A DNA stretch of 5,067 nt, taken from contig JADDPR010000375.1 of assembly GCA_016781775.1 (NCBI GenBank), forward strand, positions 1-5,067, read 5' to 3'. Positions 1-3,893 of this stretch are shown here, piece by piece. Under the pieces are notes generated by a model. That model made no database searches. It was not told where the DNA came from and saw only the letters and a program-made list of their open reading frames with translations. This DNA comes from Rubrobacter sp. (lineage in GTDB: Bacteria > Actinomycetota > Rubrobacteria > Rubrobacterales > Rubrobacteraceae). Made by a program: the position numbers and the translations under genes. How positions within the stretch are numbered: the stretch's first letter is position 1; each line of letters begins with the position of its first letter.

Positions 1-1
1 T

Positions 2-487
2 AGCATGGGCAACCCCTGGAGCGCTGCGTACATCATCGCAAGCGGCAACCTTATGGCGGACTTCCGCTACAACGTAACGGCCGAGTCGCAGGGTCGCTTG
101 CAGGCGTCGCGCCTGTACAACCTGACGAGGGACGCAGGGGTACGCGACATGCTCGCGTTCCTGATCGCGCGTGACCACATGCACCAGAACCAGTGGCTCG
201 CCGCCATCGAGGAGCTGAAGGCCGACGGCATCGACGAGACGCCGGTCCCGGTCACGTTCCCGCTGGCCAACGAGCACCAGCAGTTCGCCTACAAGTTCAT
301 GAACTTCTCCGATGGCGAGGAGAGCGCGCAGGGTCGCTGGGCGAACGGTCCGGCCCCCGACGGCGGCGGCCAGTTCGAGTACGTGCAGAGCCCGCAGGCG
401 ATGGGCCCGGTCATGACCGAGCTCCCCGCGGTCGACCCGAGGGTCTACGGCACGCCCAAACAGCCGACGCAGCCCGCTTCTTCCTAG
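2..487 (+). CDS. Manganese catalase, C-terminal part (5' end outside window)
   Basis: Non-haem dimanganese catalase, which disproportionates hydrogen peroxide to water and oxygen in the cytosol. The frame is open to the left edge; the Met at position 5 is internal, because family members run to about 270-300 residues and the visible part (about 161 residues) begins inside the four-helix ferritin-like domain. Counting from that Met, the motif NVTAESQGR carries Glu27 and ARDHMHQNQW carries His60. Their 33-residue spacing equals that of the manganese ligands Glu148 and His181 of the Lactobacillus plantarum enzyme. The other three ligands (Glu35, Glu66, His69 there) would lie upstream of the window. 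After the helices comes the long Pro/Gly-rich tail with FPLANEHQQFAYKFMNFSDG, typical of the long actinobacterial and bacillary forms. It stops at TAG 485-487 and is followed by a strong terminator, so it ends its transcript. No lesion is seen. The family call is secure; the gene symbol is not. Confidence 0.95.
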   Translation, partial: SMGNPWSAAYIIASGNLMADFRYNVTAESQGRLQASRLYNLTRDAGVRDMLAFLIARDHMHQNQWLAAIEELKADGIDETPVPVTFPLANEHQQFAYKFMNFSDGEESAQGRWANGPAPDGGGQFEYVQSPQAMGPVMTELPAVDPRVYGTPKQPTQPASS

Positions 488-513
488 TTTCGTAGGGGTA
501 GCGCATAGTCGAG

Positions 514-554
514 GGGGCAGGAGCGGTAGCACACCGCTCCTGCCCCTGGCTTTT
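514..554 (+). terminator. Rho-independent terminator after manganese catalase
   Basis: A perfect 14-bp stem (514-527 with 533-546, GGGGCAGGAGCGGT and its complement) encloses a 5-base loop AGCAC. It is followed within five bases by TTTT at 551-554. It begins 26 bases after the catalase stop codon, in the orientation expected to end that transcript. This is the only hairpin in the window with a clear T tract. Confidence 0.88.
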
Positions 555-589
555 CTCCCTGCGGCACGATCCCGGGGGAGGGCTCGTGA

Positions 590-796
590 CCTTCGATCTT
601 CGCCGGGCCGCACCAGTTTTCGCGCAAGCTGACAGTCGCGGGCGCCCACGTCTCGCCCACCCGCTGCCCCGGGGTCATGCAAGAGTTCTTTGGCATAACG
701 CAGGTTATCGACTCCTCCCGTCTCACCGTCCGGCAGGCCGCCCTGGCCCTGAACGCCGGCTTCGAGGGGCTGGAGCCCGCGACGGGCGGCAGGTAG
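590..796 (+). other. Coding-like stretch, possible small or degraded gene
   Basis: A frame open from just after TGA 587-589 to TAG 794-796 has 60 of 68 codons ending in G or C, close to the known genes here. The frame that starts at GTG 586, behind a GGGGAG-like site, has ordinary mixed wobble bases and an Arg/Pro-rich product, so it looks like a shadow. The only ATG in the open frame is at 677, giving 39 residues (beginning MQEFFGITQVIDSS and containing RLTVRQAALALNAGFEGLE) without a good ribosome binding site. I do not recognise the sequence. A hairpin at 812-847 would suit the end of a transcript here. It could be a small gene, the 3' remnant of a broken gene, or chance. A reverse-strand frame starting at GTG 726 shares the same wobble positions, so composition does not settle the strand; that frame runs through the catalase terminator, which counts against it. 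Confidence 0.3.
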
Positions 797-811
797 AACG
801 GCCCATGCTAC

Positions 812-847
812 CCCGAACGCCCGCGTGTTGTCGCGTGGGCGTTCGGG
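812..847 (+). terminator. Hairpin upstream of the DJ-1/PfpI gene, probable terminator without U tract
   Basis: CCCGAACGCCC (812-822) pairs perfectly with 837-847. The stem continues through one G-U and two G-C pairs to 825/834, leaving an 8-base loop. There is no T run on either side in either direction, so this is a U-less (I-shaped) terminator candidate of the kind proposed in actinobacteria, or a leader structure. It lies 16 bases after the TAG of the 590-796 stretch and 42 bases before the start of the DJ-1/PfpI gene. Confidence 0.45.
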
Positions 848-865
848 CAAGTAGAGGCAAGACCG

Positions 866-871
866 TAAGAT
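866..871 (+). promoter_or_regulatory. Possible -10 element for the DJ-1/PfpI gene
   Basis: TAAGAT (866-871) matches the TAnnnT core of a sigma-70-type -10 box and sits 18 bases before the GTG start. No convincing -35 is visible at the right distance; that region lies in the right arm of the 812-847 hairpin. A transcript from here would start near 878, inside the purine-rich ribosome binding site at 876-883, leaving almost no leader. This is weak single-motif evidence. Confidence 0.22.
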
Positions 872-889
872 GACAGAGAGGAGAAGCTC

Positions 890-1465
890 GTGGCAGACGA
901 GTTGCAGGGTCGCAAGGTAGCCATCCTGCTCGCCCCGGTGGGGACCGAGCAGGCCGAGTTTGTGCAGCCGAAGCAGGCCGTCGAGGGCGCCGGCGCCACG
1001 GTCGACGTCGTGGGGATCGAGACCGGCGAGGCTCAGACCATGAACAGCGACGTCAACCCGGGCGAGACGTTCACGGTCGAGAAGACCTTCTCAGAGGTCT
1101 CCGCCGACGATTACGACGCCCTGATCGTGCCGGGCGGCACCGTGGGGGCGGACAACCTCCGGGGCAACCCGGAGGCCGTCGACTTCGTGCGCGCCTTCTT
1201 CGAGCAGTCCAAGCCCGTCGGCGTGATCTGCCACGGTCCCTGGACCCTCGTGGAGGCGGACGTGGTCCGTGGCCGCACGCTGACCTCCTACCCGACCCTC
1301 CAGACCGACATCCGCAACGCCGGCGGCGAGTGGGTGGACCAGGAGGTCGTCACGGACAAGGGGCTCGTCACGAGCCGCAACCCCAGCGATTTGCCCGCGT
1401 TCTGCTCCAAGATCGTCGAGGAGTTCGCGGAGGGCAAGCACGCCGAGCAGTCCCGAAGCGCGTGA
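890..1465 (+). CDS. DJ-1/PfpI family protein (type 1 glutamine amidotransferase-like)
   Basis: A 191-residue single-domain cytosolic protein of the PfpI/YhbO branch of the DJ-1 superfamily. Members are described as intracellular peptidases, chaperones, or deglycase/glyoxalase-type enzymes acting on methylglyoxal adducts; the exact substrate cannot be read from sequence. The nucleophile elbow is VICHGP with Cys114 and the adjacent His115. Glu20 in APVGTEQAEF aligns with the conserved Glu12 of Pyrococcus PfpI. Also family-typical are DALIVPGG (residues 76-83), RGRTLTSYPTLQTDIRNAGGEWVD and the C-terminal VTSRNPSDLPAF. The GTG start at 890 is chosen because GAGAGGAG (876-883) lies 6 bases upstream and the protein then begins just before beta strand 1 (GRKVAILLAP). 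It ends with TGA. The dehydrogenase follows after 55 bases with no terminator between them, so co-transcription is likely. Its position between a catalase and oxidoreductases fits a role in stress or aldehyde damage. No lesion is seen. Confidence 0.93.
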   Translation: MADELQGRKVAILLAPVGTEQAEFVQPKQAVEGAGATVDVVGIETGEAQTMNSDVNPGETFTVEKTFSEVSADDYDALIVPGGTVGADNLRGNPEAVDFVRAFFEQSKPVGVICHGPWTLVEADVVRGRTLTSYPTLQTDIRNAGGEWVDQEVVTDKGLVTSRNPSDLPAFCSKIVEEFAEGKHAEQSRSA

Positions 1466-1507
1466 GAGCACCTACCACGAGTAACGCCGGCGTGATCTCG
1501 AGACTGC

Positions 1508-1514
1508 GGGAGGA
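1508..1514 (+). promoter_or_regulatory. Ribosome binding site fixing the ADH start at ATG 1521
   Basis: GGGAGGA lies 6 bases before ATG 1521. It matters because a TGA interrupts the frame five codons later. The strong site, together with the family-typical N-terminus MKALT, shows that 1521 is the ancestral start. The next start-like codon, GTG 1560, has no comparable site and would remove the first beta strand. Confidence 0.7.
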
Positions 1515-1520
1515 AGCGGT

Positions 1521-2702
1521 ATGAAGGCTCTTACCTGATACGGCAAGCGCGACGTACGGGTGGACAACGTCCCCGACCCGACGATCCAGGAGCCGACGGA
1601 TGCGGTCGTGAGGATCACGACTACCAACATCTGCGGCTCGGACCTGCATCTCTACGAGGTGCTCGGCCCGTTTATAGACGAGGGCTACGTCCTCGGTCAC
1701 GAGCCGATGGGCATCGTCGAGGAGGTCGGGCGCGACGTTACCCACGTGAGCCCCGGCGACCGGGTCGTCATACCGTTCAACATCTCGTGCGGGCACTGCT
1801 TTATGTGCCACCAGGACCTGCACTCGCAGTGCGAGACTACCCAGGTGCACGAGCAGGGGATGGGGGCCTCCCTCTTCGGCTTCGCCAACCTCTACGTGAA
1901 CGTCCCCGGCGGGCAGGCCGAGTTCTTCGCGTGCCCCAGGCGCAGTTCACGCCCATAAAGGTCCCCGAGGAGGGCGAGGAAATGCCGGACGAGCGCTTCG
2001 TCTACCTCTCGGACGTCCTGCCGACCTCGTGGCAGGCGGTCGAGTACGCGGGCGTCCCGGAGAGGGCGGGAGCGTAGCGATCTACGGGCTCGGCCCGATC
2101 GGCCAGATGAGCTCGCGCATCGCCCGGTACAAGGGCTACCGCGTCATCGCCGTCGACTTCGTGCCGGAGCGCTTGGAGATGGCCCGCCGCCACGGCGTTG
2201 AGGTGGTCTACGCCTCCAGCGTCGACGACGTCCCCTCGGCCATCCGCGAGATGACCGACGGCCGAGGCCCCGACTCGGTGATCGACGCCGTCGGCATGGA
2301 GGCCCACGGCTCGCCCGCCGCCAACCTCGCCCAGCAGGTCACCGGCCTCCTGCCGGACAGGGTGGCGCAGAGCGCCTTGGAGAACGTCGGGGTGGACAGG
2401 CTCACGGCGCTCAACCAGAGCATCGACACCGTGCGCAGGGGCGGCACGCTCTCCCTCATCGGGCTCTACCGAGGGACGGTCGACCCCATAAACATGCTGA
2501 AGCTCTTCGACAAGCAGATACAGATAAGGATGGGACAGGCCAACGTGAAGGCGTGGGTGGACGACCTCATGCCGCTCCTCACCGACCCCGCCGACCCGAG
2601 AACTTCGCGACCCACAAGCTGCCGCTGGACCAGGCGCCGCACGGGTACGAGATCTTCCAGAAAAAGCAGGACGGCGCCATAAAGATCCTGCTCCAGCCCT
2701 AA
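1521..2702 (+). pseudogene. Zinc-dependent alcohol dehydrogenase (formaldehyde dehydrogenase-like), disrupted by one TGA and three frame breaks
   Basis: Medium-chain, NAD-type zinc dehydrogenase related to glutathione-independent formaldehyde dehydrogenase. Such enzymes oxidise alcohols or aldehydes; the substrate here is unknown. Read across the breaks it has about 393 residues, the family's usual length. Catalytic-zinc residues are Cys38 (NICGSDLH), His60-Glu61 (GHEPMG) and an Asp in YLSDVLPTSW. Structural-zinc cysteines are Cys90, Cys93, Cys96 and Cys104 (C-x2-C-x2-C-x7-C). The Rossmann loop GLGPIG is at 2086-2103, and Asp in VIAVDFVPERL favours NAD. Lesions: TGA at 1536-1538 where homologues have Trp (MKALT-stop-YGKRDVR); a lost base near 1928 (expected EFFRVPQAQF); a shift near 2063-2067 (expected VPE(R)GGSVAIYG); and a shift near 2595-2598, where the usual LGVE-like residues before NFATHKLPL are missing. 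Each shift is -1, so the last segment returns to the starting frame and ends at TAA 2700-2702 after ILLQP. Conserved residues survive across all breaks, so either decay is recent or these are sequencing errors. It probably shares a transcript with the DJ-1/PfpI gene. Confidence 0.9.
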
Positions 2703-2736
2703 CCACGCCGCAGCAAAGAAACACCCCGAGCGCCAC

Positions 2737-2769
2737 GACCCGGGCCCCTTCATCGAAGGGGCCCGGGTC
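2737..2769 (+). terminator. Strong hairpin terminator after the alcohol dehydrogenase
   Basis: A perfect 15-bp stem (GACCCGGGCCCCTTC at 2737-2751 with 2755-2769) has a 3-base loop ATC and starts 34 bases after the dehydrogenase stop. There is no T tract downstream (CTGCGGTAGTCTCTCC), but the stem is very stable and correctly placed. It separates the DJ-1/PfpI-ADH unit from the SDR gene, which probably has its own promoter in 2770-2844. Confidence 0.75.
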
Positions 2770-2790
2770 CTGCGGTAGTCTCTCCTCCGT

Positions 2791-2809
2791 GCCGGCGTAC
2801 CGCGCCGGC
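2791..2809 (+). repeat. Small inverted repeat in the SDR leader
   Basis: GCCGGCG (2791-2797) pairs with CGCCGGC (2803-2809) around a 5-base loop. It lies between the upstream terminator and the SDR start, 35 bases before the ATG. It could be an operator or a leader hairpin. Short GC-only palindromes are common by chance in DNA of this composition, so the support is weak. Confidence 0.25.
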
Positions 2810-2844
2810 GGGATGTATCCGCGACACGGGAAGAGGTACGGGAG

Positions 2845-3590
2845 ATGGCAGGCAAGCTGGCCGGCAAGGTCGCGATCGTCACCGGAGCTTCGAGCGGGAT
2901 AGGCGAGGCGACGGCGAGGCGCTCGCCGCGGAGGGGGCCTCGGTCGTCGCCGCCGCGCGCAGGGAGGAGCGGCTCGCCGACCTCAAGAGCCGGGTGGAGG
3001 CAAACGGCGGCAAGCTCGTCACCGTGCGGGCCGACGTCACCGACGAGGGCCAGGCGCACGACCTCGCGCGGCGCGCCGAGGAGGAGTTCGGGGGCGTGGA
3101 CATCCTCGTGAACAACGCCGGCGTGATGCTGCTCTCGAAGGTCGAGAAGGGCCTCTCGGACCAGTGGCGTCGGATGTTCGACGTGAACGTCCTGGGGCTC
3201 CTCTACGCCACCGACGCCGCCATCGGGGCGATGAGGCGGCGCGGGGGCGGGCACCTCGTCAACGTCTCGTCGGTCGCGGGACGCAAGACGCGCCCCGGCA
3301 GCGGGGTCTACTCGGGGACGAAGTTCGCCGTCAACGCGATCTCCGAGGCCCTGAGGCAGGAGCTCCTCGAGGACAAGATCCGGGTGACGATGGTGGAGCC
3401 CGGCGCGGTCGAGACCGAGCTAACGAACCACATCACCGACGAGGAGGCCCAGCAGGGGGCGCAGGCCCTCAAGCAGCTCGACATCCTCCAATCCGAGGAC
3501 ATCGCCGCGGCTATAGCCTACGCCGTCACCCAGCCCGAGCGGGTGAGCGTCAACGAGATCCTCATCCGCCCGACCGAGCAGGCGTACTAG
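2845..3590 (+). pseudogene. Classical SDR family NAD(P)-dependent oxidoreductase with a single frame break near its N-terminus
   Basis: Short-chain dehydrogenase/reductase of the classical type; repaired length is 248 residues, exactly usual. It would interconvert a carbonyl and an alcohol using NAD(P)H in the cytosol; the substrate is unknown. Visible are the cofactor loop TGASSGIG (residues 13-20), NNAG (90-93), and the tetrad Asn115, Ser143 (NVSS), Tyr156 and Lys160 (YSGTK). The tail PERVSVNEILIRPTEQ is typical of the YdfG-like branch. Arginines after beta strand 2 (AAARREERL) suggest NADP. The start is ATG 2845, with AGAGG at 2832-2836 eight bases upstream. Near 2917-2919 the frame moves by -1: expected GEATA(R/E)ALAAEGASVV appears split, as if one G were missing in GCGAGGCG. 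Everything downstream is intact to TAG 3588-3590. The sequence shows a disrupted gene; a one-base sequencing error would make it an ordinary CDS. Confidence 0.9.
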
Positions 3591-3639
3591 CCCGGCGTAG
3601 AAGCCCCCGATCACACCGCTCACCATCGGGGAGGCCGGG
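3591..3639 (+). terminator. Two-tier hairpin directly after the SDR stop codon
   Basis: The outer stem CCCGGC (3591-3596) pairs with GCCGGG (3634-3639), and the inner stem CCCCGAT (3605-3611) pairs with ATCGGGG (3625-3631) around a 13-base loop. It starts on the base after TAG, the expected place for a terminator. There is no T tract, and the arms are separated by internal loops, so it is weaker than the other two. Confidence 0.45.
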
Positions 3640-3879
3640 CGAAGGTACCCTCCCGGTGCCGGCGGCATGCGCGACGGATCTCGACCGCTGGTACCGGGGA
3701 AGTCAGGCGTGCATCGAGTGGCGAATTCGGAGGCGTGCGAGCTGCGGCCTTGCATCGAGCAAGTCCGGATGTCGGGCGCTGTAAAGCCGGGGGCGGAGCG
3801 GTAGATGACGGTCTCGTCGTCCGGGGTTGGTGCCGCGGGTCCTCCTTCCGGGCTCTGCCCCCTTCCCATCGTGCGCTGG
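3640..3879. other. Intergenic region without a convincing gene
   Basis: No frame on either strand has coding-like wobble composition together with a recognisable protein; the reverse frames crossing it are Arg/Pro/Ser-rich shadows. It holds an imperfect long-range stem (3652-3660 with 3690-3698, nine pairs including one G-U, 29-base loop), a small hairpin CTTGC-ATCGA-GCAAG (3749-3763), and a 9-base direct repeat TGCATCGAG at 3710-3718 and 3751-3759. No tRNA-like cloverleaf was found by eye. It probably carries the promoter region of the downstream kinase. Confidence 0.5.
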
Positions 3880-3885
3880 TAGACT
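3880..3885 (+). promoter_or_regulatory. Possible -10 element, suggesting a leaderless kinase transcript
   Basis: TAGACT (3880-3885) fits the TAnnnT core of a -10 box and ends 8 bases before ATG 3894. A start about 7 bases downstream would put the transcript's first base at or just before the ATG, and no Shine-Dalgarno sequence is visible there. Leaderless mRNAs are frequent in actinobacteria. No matching -35 is evident, so this is a hypothesis. Confidence 0.35.
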
Positions 3886-3893
3886 CGGACCCG

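Noticed and set aside
586..873. Forward frame from GTG 586 with a GGGGAG site upstream
   Set aside because: Despite the plausible ribosome binding site, its wobble positions are mixed and the product is Arg/Pro-rich. The overlapping frame at 590-796 looks more coding-like.
1536..1538. TGA as selenocysteine or as a reassigned tryptophan codon
   Set aside because: Family members carry Trp here and not Cys, there is no catalytic role at this position and no evident selenocysteine-type hairpin just downstream. TGA ends the intact DJ-1/PfpI gene at 1463-1465, so global reassignment is unlikely.
1560..1562. GTG 1560 as the true ADH start, avoiding the TGA
   Set aside because: It would remove the first beta strand (MKALT...DVR) and has no good ribosome binding site, while ATG 1521 has GGGAGGA 6 bases upstream. 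It may still act as a weak restart but would yield only the first broken segment.
1923..2600. Programmed ribosomal frameshifting in the dehydrogenase
   Set aside because: Three separate shifts in one enzyme gene, without classical slippery heptamers or adjacent pseudoknots that I can see, are far less likely than errors or mutations.
2002..3254. Two long reverse-strand open frames (262 and 244 codons)
   Set aside because: They are antisense to the ADH and SDR genes, cross the strong hairpin at 2737-2769, and give Arg/Val/Asp-rich shadow products without motifs.
3652..3698. tRNA or other known RNA gene in the kinase upstream region
   Set aside because: No acceptor-stem, anticodon and T-loop combination could be found by eye; only one imperfect long-range stem is present.
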